64,000 nt of DNA, from positions 4,030,001 through 4,094,000 of the forward strand of contig CM074131.1 in assembly GCA_037178625.1 (NCBI GenBank), read 5' to 3'. Both the position numbers and the translations under genes were made by a program. This DNA comes from Skeletonema tropicum. Its lineage: Eukaryota; Bacillariophyta; Thalassiosirophyceae; Thalassiosirales; Thalassiosiraceae. The notes below the pieces were generated by a model that was given only the letters and a program-made list of their open reading frames with translations, was not told where the DNA came from and searched no databases. Positions 46,922-58,210 of the stretch are shown here, one piece after another. How positions within the stretch are numbered: the first letter of the stretch is position 1; each line of letters begins with the position of its first letter.

Positions 46922-49900
46922 ATCCCAGCAGCAGCAACAGCACACGACGAGGTAGCAGCAGAAGCAACTTCCGCCGCCTCCTCTTCATATTTTACACTCT
47001 CCTTGCAATATTCACATTCGCCTATTGGGAGGAAATTCAAACATTCTGGTATGGCTCTTCATCATTATCATCTTCTTCGTTATTGGCTACTGCTGATTCC
47101 AAAACGAATAAGATTGTTACTTCTTTGAAGAACTCTACAAATGATGTGACATCTGATACTACGGTGCAATCATCATCATCATCAAGAAGTAGTAGCTGCT
47201 ACACCAACACGACAACACCATGGCATTTCTCCATCAATGAACAACTTACATGCACAAACAATCGAGATTTTCCACCATCATTTCAAGACTCCTTCCAACA
47301 CTTATTTTTTTCATCATGTGAGAAGTGCTGTGAAAAGTTATTCCGAACGCATGCGATAGATTGTCATTGTGAGGATGTTTGTGGACAAAATGATGCTAGT
47401 AGGGAGGATGGTACCGGTAATAATTTGGGGGATGCAACAGTTGAAGGAGGAGAAGGAACATCGATATCATCATCATTTTCATCTTCATTTTGTAGTACTT
47501 GCATCTTTATTGGTGACACATCGTGCAAAGATAGAGTTGACTATTTACTAGAGCATTTGCCGGATAGTAATCCTACGGAAGAGGTGGCACAACAGAATTT
47601 GATGAAGGTTGGCCATTGTATCGAATTGGGGCAGCAGCAGGAGCAGCAGCAGCAGGATGCAAAAGTCAACGTTGACTTCAAGAAACAATTCGATGTTACC
47701 AATCCAATGCGGAATATGCGATATGAAAATGGCACGTTTATTGGGGCAAGTGAATGGTATCGATATTGGGCAGAAGCGAAGAATATTCGCAATAATAACA
47801 ACAACAACAAGGACACTGATTCTTCACAAATGATAGTTGATCACTCTCACGATGACTATGTTCTCTCATTGGTAAGGGCAGATTCCAAGCAAGCAATGGA
47901 ACACGCTAGGAAAATGAAGTCGCGGTACGAGGAGGTTAATGCAATACCAGATTATAGGGTGAGGGGTCTAGGATGGATTGAGCAACGGTTGGGAATGGTG
48001 CTAACTGTTGCTGTTGTTGGAGAAGATAACTCTGGTGCTGCTGGGGAGGAGTCTGTGTTCCCGGCTGGAAATGTCTCAATCTTTATTGTTGATACCGTCG
48101 GTGACATAAAATGCGGTGGGAATGATATCAACAGCGATGATGATGCGCTACCAGATAATAATTGGATAGAGTACCATCCCCCGTTGACAATGTGGGTGCG
48201 TGCCAATGGTCCAGAGATATTCGCCGGAACAGCTCTTCCACACGTCTTTGCTGCACCATCATCCAGCTCTTCTCCTGATGATAGGCATCGGTGCGCATGG
48301 CGATTCGACTTTGAACCTCAAACACCAGGTGTGTATTCAATCTACGTCAAGGCTTTAACATTTAATGGCTTTGCAGATTGGAATAAGGGTTTGTGCAAAA
48401 CAGAAACTTTGCAATGGCAAAATAAGTCGACTGAATTTGTGGACGATCTCCAAATACAGGCGGCGATAGTACGACAATTTGCCAAGAAGGGGAACTTTTC
48501 GTATCATCGTGGTTTAATGGCATTCAAGAATTATGACAAACTTAACTCATGCTGTGAGGCGTGCACGAGGACTCGGGGTTGTCGAATGTGGTCTGTACCA
48601 GGCGAAATTGACGAATGTGAATTGTACTTTGATAGAATTGAAGACGACCTTGACTTTTGGGATAGCGATTTGGGCAAACACTTGGGAAGGGATCGAGGGT
48701 ATTCCTATGTGCGGCAGAAAGTATCTGAATTTCCAATTTTGAGAAGTAGAAGATTAGGTCGAAATGGTCGCCGGGAGTTAGCAATGAATAGGAGTGAAGT
48801 CAATTTACCAAAGTGGCCAAAATTAAATGTTCCCGATTCTTATGGCTACGCGAGGGAAGAACCAGCAATAGAGTTTATTGGATGTGGTTGGAGTAACTTG
48901 AAATCATTCGAAAGGTATGGGACATGATGTAGAGTGTTGGAAATTCATTGCTCTTTCTTCGCCTGACCATTCATTTCTGTTGCGTTACGATTCTGCAGTC
49001 CATGTCACTACCCATCCGATGATTTGATTTTCGGGTCAGGGAAAAGGATAGAGATTACTGTCGGCTCAGAGGTTCAGATAAAGAATGCGTCTATTGATTC
49101 CAAAGAGGAAGGGAAGAGAGCGTGTTCTCTTGAAGACGAATCGTTTGGGAATGGGAGATGGGTGAAGTATCCATTCCCTGATGACTCCGTATGTATGCCA
49201 GCTGAAACAGACTTGGAAGGCGCCGGCTTTCGAAATTATATGCCGAAGTACAATACTACGACACCTCCATCCTGTTGGCATCGTGACATTATTGATAATT
49301 GCTGTAACTCATGCTCAGAGATGGGTTGCAAATTCATCGTAAACCATCGCTGGGTGACAGACCTTCGTCAAGCTGGGAAGTGGTTCGGAAGGTGGGAGAA
49401 CTATGACTGCTCTTATGATGACATGGGAATTGCAGAAATTCAACAATGCATCGATCGGAAGAACATATCAGATATTGCACTGGAGGGAATGAGCGTAAAA
49501 CAAATGCTAAAACTATATATCGGACAGAAACTGAAGGGAGTTCAGCTGGTTAAGCAGACATCAACTACGCGAAAGGTAGTTTTGGATACTTTGAAAATGC
49601 CTCATGTTGTTTGGCATGACTCAGTGAATGAATTCGGAATGAAACTTGATGAGTATGAACAAGTCAACGACGAAACATTGGAATATTACTTTGTCACCGG
49701 GTTCTACTTTTCAAGTGAACGCGAACCTCATGTAACTGCGGATCGATCTCTTCAATTTAGCAATCTTGCTAGGGAGAAGCTAACCCCCAAGGGCTACAAA
49801 ATGATCAATGCATTTGATGTTACGGCGGCTTTTACTTACGACAGCGATGCACAAAATGACGGGTTGCATATAACAGGTAAGAGTGATGAGGAGATTGACG

Positions 49901-49947
49901 ATGATATGAGAGAGAAAGTTGTACAGAGTGTTACCTTTGCTGACTAA
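46915..49947 (+). CDS. Type II membrane protein, NXPE/PC-esterase-like (982 aa, two exons)
   Basis: Exons 46915-48914 and 48999-49947, intron 84 nt. A short basic cytosolic N-terminus is followed by one membrane helix at residues ~21-38 (LLFIFYTLLAIFTFAYW), so the rest should be in the Golgi lumen or outside. A Ser-rich stem with Cys clusters (SSCEKCCEKLF) comes next, then a beta-sandwich-like region (PGVYSIYVKALTFNGF), a PAN/apple-like Cys motif near 545 (SCCEACTRTRGCRMWS ... CELYF), and a C-terminal part with GRWVKYPFPD, DCSYDDMGIAEIQQCIDRK, EGMSVKQM near 828 and FDVTAAFTYD ... DGLHITG near 950. The last parts resemble the PC-esterase/TBL/NXPE family of glycan acyl-esterases, where the GDS-like Ser would be EGMS here. 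Catalysis is unproven. Its former upstream region is now 6.2 kb away. Confidence 0.75.
48915..48998 (+). other. Intron of the NXPE/PC-esterase-like gene (84 nt)
   Basis: Donor AAAG-GTATGG, acceptor TTCTGCAG. Phase-2 splicing makes AG+T and continues PCHYPSDDLIFGSG, restoring the open frame of exon 2. Without splicing a TGA follows four codons after the donor. Confidence 0.8.
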
Positions 49948-50688
49948 CAATTGCCAATTGATTTCTAATTGCACACAACACAGGCCCGCCTATTCGGGCA
50001 ATCTTGACTAAGTTTTTTCATCACTTGTGTCGTGAAGAATGATAATGAACAGTTGTGCTTGAACTTGTACGGTGCCAGTTGTACTTGCACTTGAATTTGT
50101 CCAGCGATTGATCTTCGTCTTAGCCTTGGCCTTGCCTGTGAATGACCGATTGTTTCTGTATGTCGAAGGTCAAATTCTAATGTCTAATCCTAAGTCTAAG
50201 TCTAAGTAAATAAATAAATACTAAGTTAACTTAGACTTAACCCACCAGAGCAAGAGACGTACTTTAAATTTCTGTTACGTTACACTACCAATCCTAATGC
50301 CTATATATTGAGCATCATAAGAGTTCAGAATCTATTGCTACGATAGCCATGTGTGACTACGATAACTGTCAGTCTACCAAAATCGCAACCATTTACTTCG
50401 CTGCAAAAATAATAAGCACGTACTTTCAGGCATGTAGCGAAGTTTTGTATTTGACTGGTCGTGGGTGGTGGCGGTGCGACATAAAAATTTCACGAACGGA
50501 AACTTGGCTTATCAAGTGCATGCATCAATAAATCGACACATAGAACTACAAGTACATAAGTAAGTATTGTGTCTCTGAGAGTGAATTACAGAATGCATAG
50601 GGGGAAATAATGAATCGTTCATGAGTATTAGACTTCTACGATTTCTTGACAGATAACAACCTCACCAGGAACACCAGTACTTCTTGTG
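49948..50688. other. Intergenic
   Basis: 3' flank of the membrane-protein gene. A TAAGTCTAAGT / ACTTAGACTTA inverted repeat (about 50191-50239) could form a terminator-like hairpin. 50252-50282 resembles, inverted, the 3' end of the 13311 retrotransposon. No gene seen. Confidence 0.45.
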
Positions 50689-51738
50689 TCAAACAACAGT
50701 GCTCTTACGAAGTAGATTTAAAGGAGCGGTAGCGGTAGTCTCCTCGCCCTCTGATCCAAAAGCAGTAGATTCATCGTAAGGAGTGCGGTTTGCCCCGTGT
50801 CTCCAACAGACTCCTCCACGTTTGACATTTTTGGTACACCCTGCACTGCTGCATAGATTTGGCTTGACCTTCGCACAACACGCACACTCCACCACTTACG
50901 ACATAATTGGTGCATCCTTCACTGCTACATATTTTGACCTTTTGCTTTGCCCCGTGTCTTGAGCACACTCCTGCTTTCTTAGCTTGATTTGTGCATCCTT
51001 CGCTGCTGCATCGCTTGGCCTTTGCCCCGTGTCCGATGCACACTCCTCTCTCTTAGCTTGATTTGTGCATCCTTCACTGCTGCATTGCTTGACCTTTTTA
51101 CCATGCCTCTTGCACACTCCACCTCTCTGAGCTTGATTTGTTCATCCTTCACTGCTGCATAGTTCGATCTTTGCCCCATGCCTCTTGCACACTCCCCCTT
51201 TCCGAGCCCGATTTGTGCATCCTTTGCTGCTGCATAGCTTTGGCTTGATCTTTTGCCCTATGCCTGATGCACACCCCTCCTTTCTGAGAAAAATTTGTAC
51301 ATCCTTTGCTACCGCATCGTTTGACCTTTGCCCCATGTCTCGGGCACACTCCTCCTTTCTTAGCAGAATTTGTGCATCCATCAACAAAGCACATCTTTTG
51401 ATACTTCCTCCAATCGTACTTCCCTCCAGCTTTTTTATCATTCTTGGAAGACTGCTGCTTCTTCCCACTTATGGCTCTCTTCTTTTCAGGTCGATCGGTC
51501 AATGCTTCATCGTCATGATGGGCAGAAAATCTCTTACGAGTAGCAGAAGTTCGGCGTCCCAAAGAAGCAGAAGAAGCATTCATCTGTTTCTCCCTCTCTC
51601 TATCTCCTGTTTAGACGCAGCCGCAGCAGCCGCCCTGGCTTTTGCCGTCTTGCTAGTCTTGTAAATGAGCGTCGCTAAATCTTCTTCCTCGTTCATGTCT
51701 GTTGTAGGTGCCTTTGATGTTTTAGATACTTTTGACAT
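50689..51738 (-). pseudogene. WRKY19-like Cys/His zinc-finger repeat protein, frameshifted
   Basis: Minus strand. The ATG at 51738 (MSKVSKTSKAPTTDMNEEED) leads to a stop near 51583, where the next frame starts NASSASLGRRTS. Then come about nine fingers of the type C-x4-C-TN-x(6-7)-GGVC-x-RHGAK (CFVDGCTNSAKKGGVCPRHG, CSSEGCTNQAKKAGVCSRHG, CSSAGCTKNVKRGGVCWRHG). The frame changes at least five times, each time inside a repeat, while the finger text continues in the new frame. Such arrays are frequent in diatoms and oomycetes and probably bind zinc; their role is unknown. The KYDWRKYQKMC lead-in is typical of the family. Confidence 0.7.
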
Positions 51739-52208
51739 CAACTACTCACAACATATGTATATAGACATCGCACAAATCGAAAGATAGTTTGCTGACCCAA
51801 CATTTTCATTCTTGAGTGGCACTGGATTGTCACACTCTGACACCATCCAGTCCTGCATTCCTTGGATCGGATCGCGATTCGCGATCCTACCGCTACCTGC
51901 AGCAATAGTTGAAGAAGGGCCTATCTACTATTCCTACGTAGAATCTAGTTGAAAGAAAAGATTTTACTTGACCTTCGTCCCAGAACCTATCTTAGAAGAT
52001 AATTTTCCCTTTTATGGGAGAATGAAAGCCGAAGAACAGCTGGGTAAAATAATAGTTGGTGTCCAGTGTCGAGTGCGACTCCGTGCTGCGCGTGGACTCG
52101 AGCAAAAAAATCTTTCAAATCTTTGCTTTTTTAGCAATCTTCGCGTGGTGCGCAAAGACATCATGTAGGAGTAGCAAAGAAGAAATCCACAAAGGCACGC
52201 ACAACAAC
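51739..52208. promoter_or_regulatory. Divergent intergenic region with a 19-bp palindrome
   Basis: Lies between the minus-strand finger gene and the plus-strand kinase gene, so it probably holds both promoters. GGATCGCGATTCGCGATCC (51869-51887) is a perfect palindrome around a central T, a plausible site for a dimeric DNA-binding protein. No TATA box assigned. Confidence 0.4.
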
Positions 52209-54784
52209 ATGGTTTACCAGGAGTCGGACGACATCCTCCTCCTCTTCCTCACTGTAACAATAGCCGCCGCTATATACTACTTACTAATGGGTAACTCCAA
52301 GAGCAAATCATGTGGTGGCAAGGCGTCTACGGCGGCGCCTATGAAAGAGCCGGCGAAAGTGACGAAAAAAGTCGAAGTGGAGCAAAATGCTGAGGAGGTG
52401 AGTTTGAATTTTTTCTCGCATGTTCATGTAGTATATATGTGTGTATATGAATAAATAATGGTGCAACTTACACATATCAATACATTGCAACCACCACCAC
52501 CACCCCACAGGACGAACAAGAGAACCTCAAGTCCTCCACCAACCGCGAACAAACCATCAACATCCACTCCAAACACAAGGCCAACAAAAAACGTGCCGAA
52601 AATGTCTTCGCCCAACCCATCGACATGACCGAGGACTTTACCGCCCCGTCCTACCCCAAATCTCCCGAATCCATCAAATTCATCGATAATGCTCTAGCCG
52701 ACAATTTCATCTTTGCAAGTTTGACCAAGGAGGAGCGTCTGCAGTTGATTGATGCCATGAAGGCCGATAGTGCCAAGGCGGGGTCGGTGATTATCAACCA
52801 GGGTGATATTGGGGACTACTTTTATGTCGTCGAAGAGGGGAATGTCACATTCGCCGTGGATGGGAATCATGTCGGACAATGCTCCCGCGGTGCTACCTTT
52901 GGTGAATTGGCCTTATTGTACGATTCGCCCCGTGCGGCAACCTGTTTGGCCAATTCGGATTGTAAATTGTGGAGTGTCGACCAACGGACCTTTCGGCATA
53001 TGTTGGCCAATTCCAATGCTAGTCAGCAGAAGGATGTGTTGGAGGTGCTGAAGAAGGTCAAGTTTTTGGCCGATTTGGAGGATGATGCCATGTTGATCAA
53101 GATTGCCGATGCGTTGGCAACATTGAATTTTAATGCGGGGGATAAGATTATTAATAAGGGAGATGTGGGTGAGGTGTTTTATATTGTGAAGGAGGGACGG
53201 GTGAAGGTTCATGATATTGGGTTTGGAGATAGTCAGTTTGTCGATCAGATGCTTGGACATGGAGATTTCTTTGGTGAGCGTGCTCTTTTGACTGGTGAAC
53301 CGCGTGCTGCGGATATTACGGCGGAAGTTGATACGGTGTGTCTTTGTCTTTCGAGGGAGGAGTTTGAAAAGTCGTTGGGTCCGTTGCAGGAACTTATTGA
53401 TCTTGCTACCGAGAAGCGTGTGTTGAAGGCTGTGCCTTTGTTTGCCAACTCTCAGTTTGAACCGCATGAAATGGGGAGGTTGGCTGGCCTTGTGGAGGAG
53501 GTGGATTTCACTCAGGGGCAGGTAATTGCCGAGGAGGGCAAAGCCGCAGAGCAAAGCCTCTACATTATCCGTAAGGGTAAGATTACCGTTGTGAATGAGA
53601 ATGGAATGATCAACACTCTTTCACCCGGTGATTATTTTGGTGAAAAGTTGCTTCAGGCCAAGGCTGGGGATGCTTGCAAACAAACTATCACTGTCGAGGA
53701 GGCATCCACATGTGGTGTATTGACAAAGGGTGCGATTGAGAGTGTTATTGGGAAAATTTCTAGACTTGGAAAGGCACTCCCCCCTGTTTCATCCAAGTTG
53801 GACCGCACCATCAAGTTTGGTGATCTTCAAAAGTTGCGTATTTTGGGTGTCGGAACTTTCGGGAAGGTGTGGCTTGTCAATCACAAAAAGACGAATAAGG
53901 CCTACGCATTGAAGATGTTGGACAAGAGGGAGATTATCGGTCATCATCAAGTTGACGGAGTGATTCGGGAGAAGAATATCATGGCGTCGATTGATCACCC
54001 CTTCGTTGTCGATATGAGATGTACCTTCCAAGATGATTTTCATTTGTACATGCTGATTGCGCTCGTTCAAGGTGGTGAACTATTCACTGTCATCCACACT
54101 GATAGGAGTGATTATATCCCCAATGCCAGTGCCGTATTTTATGCAGCGTGTGTCCTCGAATCATTGACCACCCTGCACCAAAGGCGCATTGCCTACCGTG
54201 ATTTGAAGCCCGAGAATATCCTCGTTGACTCTGACGGTTACTGTGTAATTGTGGATTTGGGCTTTGCCAAGATTATCGCCGATAAGACATACACTCTCTG
54301 CGGTACACCAGAGTACCTCGCTCCAGAAATTATTCTTGCCAAGGGTCATCACAAGGGTGTGGATTACTGGGCATTCGGAGTGCTCGTTTACGAAATGCTC
54401 GTGGGAAGCACCCCCTTCATGTCCTATGGAATTGATCAGATGAGCCTCTTCAAACGCATCGTACAGGCCAAGTACACCTTCCCCAAAAGTGGCCTTGTCA
54501 ACGAACACGCACAAGACTTGATCAAACGTCTTCTCGTAAGTCGTCAAGCCAACCGTTTCGGATGTCTTGCAGGCGGTGACAAGGACATTCGTGATCATCC
54601 CTGGTTCGAAGGTATGAGCACAGAGGATCTCCTCAAGAAGAAGATTAAGGCTCCATGGGTCCCCGACATTAAGGATCCGCTTGATTCGCAACACTTTGAC
54701 TCGTATAAGCATATTGAAAATGAGGCGCCAACGAGGAAGCCTCCACTTAGTGCTCGTCAGCAACAGTTGTTCAAAGACTTTTAA
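52209..54784 (+). CDS. Membrane-anchored cyclic-nucleotide-dependent protein kinase, PKG-like (820 aa, two exons)
   Basis: Exons 52209-52397 and 52511-54784. Exon 1 encodes a membrane helix (residues ~9-27, ILLLFLTVTIAAAIYYLL) and a Lys-rich linker. Three cyclic-nucleotide-binding domains follow: A (~123-226) with intact FGELALLYDSPRAAT, B (~246-353) with FGERALLTGEPRAAD, and C (~369-476) where the phosphate cassette is degenerate (YFGEKLLQAKAGDACKQT, no PRAA arginine). An AGC-type kinase domain ends the protein: GVGTFGKV, catalytic Lys in YALKML near 528, YRDLKPEN near 625, VDLGFAK (DLG in place of DFG) near 645, TLCGTPEYLAPE, then an AGC tail ending FKDF. The Thr in PRAAT of domain A favours cGMP. 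Expected role: membrane-associated, cGMP-gated Ser/Thr phosphorylation. Confidence 0.9.
52398..52510 (+). other. Intron of the PKG-like kinase gene (113 nt)
   Basis: GTGAGT donor after GAGGAG, acceptor CACCCCACAG, phase 0. It joins EQNAEE to DEQENLKSST. An ATG at 52625 in exon 2 also starts a long frame, but exon 1 has a better context and supplies the membrane anchor. Confidence 0.8.
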
Positions 54785-57457
54785 GAGAGATGCAACTGTG
54801 TGTAACACTTGAGCAACAACATGAGTAGACGATGCCATAGAGACGATGCTGTCATTTTATTATTTCGTGGATAGATGCTAAAATTTAGTAAAGAGATTAA
54901 AATTATTTGGGTGATTCCACTTCTTGCCCCTCCCTTCTCCCGACACTTAAATTTAACTTTTGACCCCTTCTATCACGTTATAATGATCCATCCGCAATCC
55001 CTTTACTATATACCATAAATACAACGGTTCCCGTGATAAAACTCATCCTCTCATTTAGTTCTATTGCACTGTTTCAACACATCAATCAAACCAATCCTTT
55101 CATATGCTCACTTGACATAGCGTCTACTACGGACACGCCATCTTCAATAGCTTTGTATATAACTACCACAATCTACTCTTATTCAACACACACATAACAC
55201 TTCTAATTGCATCGTTTTAATTAATATAATACATAAATATCCATCTCTACACCCTCTTTTCTCAATCATATACTTCTAAGTACAAAGCAGCCTCCTCCCC
55301 AACTACTTCTTTTTAGCAGCATCATACAACGCTCGATTGCAACACTTGGAAACCTTAATCCCACACAAATGATTCGTAGTTACGTGATGCTGTGCTAGTG
55401 ATCCCATCATTGCCGTGGGTTTATCATCTTTAGATTGGTCATTTGTCTGCTTTACGTTGGGGTGGAATAATTTTGGCCACTTCATGATTATGCAATAATA
55501 ACAATAATATTATAGTATCCTCCAAGCTCGTTCTTTCTAAAGCCAAAGCTAAAGGTGATGGTATTGTAGAGGCAGTTGATCGTACTTCTCTAGAGAGAGC
55601 TAGAGAGCTCTCTGCAGCACCAACGCATGCATCACCAACAACCAACCAACACCCAACACAAAAAGAAAAGAAGCTTGCTGTTTGCTGTGTGATGAGGAGA
55701 AAGCAAAAGACCGTTACACGGTCACTCTTTCTCGTAACGCTCCCAAGAAACATCAACCGCCTCCAACGTCCAATGACACCTCCCCTCCCCTCTCTCCCTC
55801 TCCTCCCATTTGAAATTCTCTACCAATTCCACTGTACTTTTATCACCTTTCCATGCCATTTTCATGAATTTTGAATTGTACCTCAAATGACTGTGTAGAT
55901 GGACATAGAACTTGAGAAATGATTTTGAAACGAGAGACCACACTACAGGTCTCGCATCTACCGAAAGCATTCAGACGGTTGATTGGGATAAAGAAGAGTT
56001 GGTAGTCATAAGGATTCTGTCCGATCGACTCATCCTTATTGAGTCTCCATGGCACTCAGGACTCATCCAGTGGTCATCGGTCATTCCTTAGCCGATCGTG
56101 ACTGGTTGATCAGCCATAAGCTGACCATCATCGTTTCACGGCCATGATTCGATCGTGCCTCATCATAGACTAAGCCACTACTAGCTCACTCTTTTCTTCG
56201 CCCGATCATGTTCATCTTCATGTCGCTTATGTGGTGCTCCCTGTCACGTTCTTACTCTTCGTCTATCGACCTCATCGTTGTTATCATCATTCGAGACTTC
56301 ACGTCTTTGCCTTTCGCTCTACCTACTTTCTTCGGCTTATGCCTCCGCCCCCTTCGGGCTGGTTCAATACTTCACCATCACCATTTTCACCATGAGGGAT
56401 CCACCCTCCTCTTCAGTTGCCACCTTCTGGCCTCTCTCTTCGTCTACTACGTTTCGTCTCGCGTAGCTCTTCCTTCCACGCTTTCAGCAGCTCCGAGCCA
56501 TTTTTCGGCCTCCTTGTGTAGCTGCTCGTCAATTCCGCTCATTCTGCGGCATCACCATCCATCTTCAGCCTCCCACTGATCTCCTCTACGCCTAATCACA
56601 CTCTGTGTGACAGCCATCTTCTGCTTCTGGCCTCAACCTCAACACTATCTCATCATGCTATCAGCCTCGCGGCCATCGACTTCGCGTCCTCAACACAGCT
56701 GCGATTCATCGTGTTCTCAGCAGCACTTGACGCCCTTGGTTCTACTGCTTCATCTAGCAGTGCTTCTTCCTATACTCTCAGCGGCTCATGCCATCCTCCG
56801 ACTTGGCACTTTTTCATCATCAGACTGCGCATCTTCGTAGTACATGCCTTCCTCCGTCTCGGCACTCCTAATCCGTGCTTCTCTATACTCTCCATGGTAC
56901 ATGCCATCCTTCGCACTCGCACTTTTCATCATCAGGCTGTGCTTGTTCTTCGTGCTCATGCCTTCATGCATCTTCGCACTCCGCCTCATCATGTTGCGGT
57001 TGTTTCGTCTCTTTGACGACCATCTCACACATCGGACTATCTCTCTCACGAAACTCATCTCTTCGTGGTCTCACGACTATCAGTTGGACTGCCAGACACC
57101 CATTTCGGCCTACCATCTCTCCAAGCTACCATATCTTCGTAGTCATACGAGCATCACTACTTGTTCGGCCCATCTCCCATGTAGGCCTACTCCCTCGCTA
57201 CATCTCAACCTTTGCGCACCTCCATCATATATGGACTCCGGCCTTCTATTTCATGCCATGCGTATCTTCAAAATCATATTCACATCATTTATTATGTGGT
57301 CATCTCCACTTTCAGTGTGATCTCCTCGCACATCTCCGCCTTTGACTTTGAGCCCCTCCTTGCTCTGTCACCATCAGACGGCTAGGACGCTTCACACGCT
57401 CCTTCAACTCAGTCAAGTTCTCCAACACTCCTTCGTGTAGCATCAACATCATTAGTT
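54785..57457. other. Kinase 3' flank, pyrimidine-rich minisatellite-like DNA
   Basis: First the 3' UTR and AT-rich flank, then from about 56200 a long C/T-rich plus strand with degenerate repeats of CATGCCATCCTTCGCACTCG-like phrases (56780-57010). Only overlapping low-complexity frames are present. The same text recurs at 58211-60883 and, in part, at 61637-62858. Confidence 0.55.
55303..55485 (-). CDS. Possible small protein (60 aa), present three times
   Basis: ATG at 55485, reading MKWPKLFHPNVKQTNDQ and ending CCNRALYDAAKKK. It has a Cys pair and a Lys end but no recognised family. It is convergent with the kinase gene. Identical copies at 58729-58911 and 62155-62337 only reflect the tandem unit, not independent conservation. 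Weak candidate. Confidence 0.2.
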   Translation of the reverse strand: MKWPKLFHPNVKQTNDQSKDDKPTAMMGSLAQHHVTTNHLCGIKVSKCCNRALYDAAKKK

Positions 57458-58210
57458 ATGCACCACTCAGTCTACTTCCATCGACGAAGTTCTCCATTAT
57501 TTCACTCATTATTATCTTATGAGGCATCATCCACCGTGATTAGCTCTTCGATCGCCTCTTGCGGTAACGCAGCGTGTGTCCTCGAATCATTGACCACCCT
57601 GCACCAAAGGCGCATTGCCTACCGTGATTTGAAGCCCGAGAATATCCTCGTTGACTCTGACGGTTACTGTGTAATTGTGGATTTGGGCTTTGCCAAGATT
57701 ATCGCCGATAAGACATACACTCTCTGCGGTACACCAGAGTACCTCGCTCCAGAAATTATTCTTGCCAAGGGTCATCACAAGGGTGTGGATTACTGGGCAT
57801 TCGGAGTGCTCGTTTACGAAATGCTCGTGGGAAGCACCCCCTTCATGTCCTATGGAATTGATCAGATGAGCCTCTTCAAACGCATCGTACAGGCCAAGTA
57901 CACCTTCCCCAAAAGTGGCCTTGTCAACGAACACGCACAAGACTTGATCAAACGTCTTCTCGTAAGTCGTCAAGCCAACCGTTTCGGATGTCTTGCAGGC
58001 GGTGACAAGGACATTCGTGATCATCCCTGGTTCGAAGGTATGAGCACAGAGGATCTCCTCAAGAAGAAGATTAAGGCTCCATGGGTCCCCGACATTAAGG
58101 ATCCGCTTGATTCGCAACACTTTGACTCGTATAAGCATATTGAAAATGAGGCGCCAACGAGGAAGCCTCCACTTAGTGCTCGTCAGCAACAGTTGTTCAA
58201 AGACTTTTAA
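57458..58210 (+). pseudogene. Truncated kinase C-lobe with novel N-terminus, copy 1
   Basis: The tandem junction fuses an ATG-started 37-codon frame from the unit's end (MHHSVYFHRRSSPLF) in frame to the kinase from AACVLESLTTLHQRRIAYRD onward. It has the catalytic loop, DLG and activation loop but lacks the glycine loop and the ATP-binding lysine, so it cannot be an active kinase. The 250-codon frame is open by chance of the junction. If expressed it could act only as a binding fragment. Confidence 0.7.

Noticed and set aside
46780..47040. Upstream extension of the second retrotransposon ORF into host DNA
   Set aside because: The element ends at 46901; the open frame beyond it is antisense to the host gene and starts only at a TTG.
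52625..54784. Kinase starting at the ATG at 52625
   Set aside because: A good GT-AG intron (52398-52510) joins an in-frame upstream exon with ATG and membrane helix; 52625 would be an internal Met.
54161..54838. Minus-strand 225-codon frame opposite the kinase, present three times
   Set aside because: Antisense of a conserved kinase domain; all recognised motifs are on the plus strand, and the three copies come from the tandem unit.
56208..57345. Several overlapping plus-strand frames rich in Ser, His and Leu
   Set aside because: They reflect C/T-rich minisatellite-like DNA; all three frames are open in places and none shows a domain.
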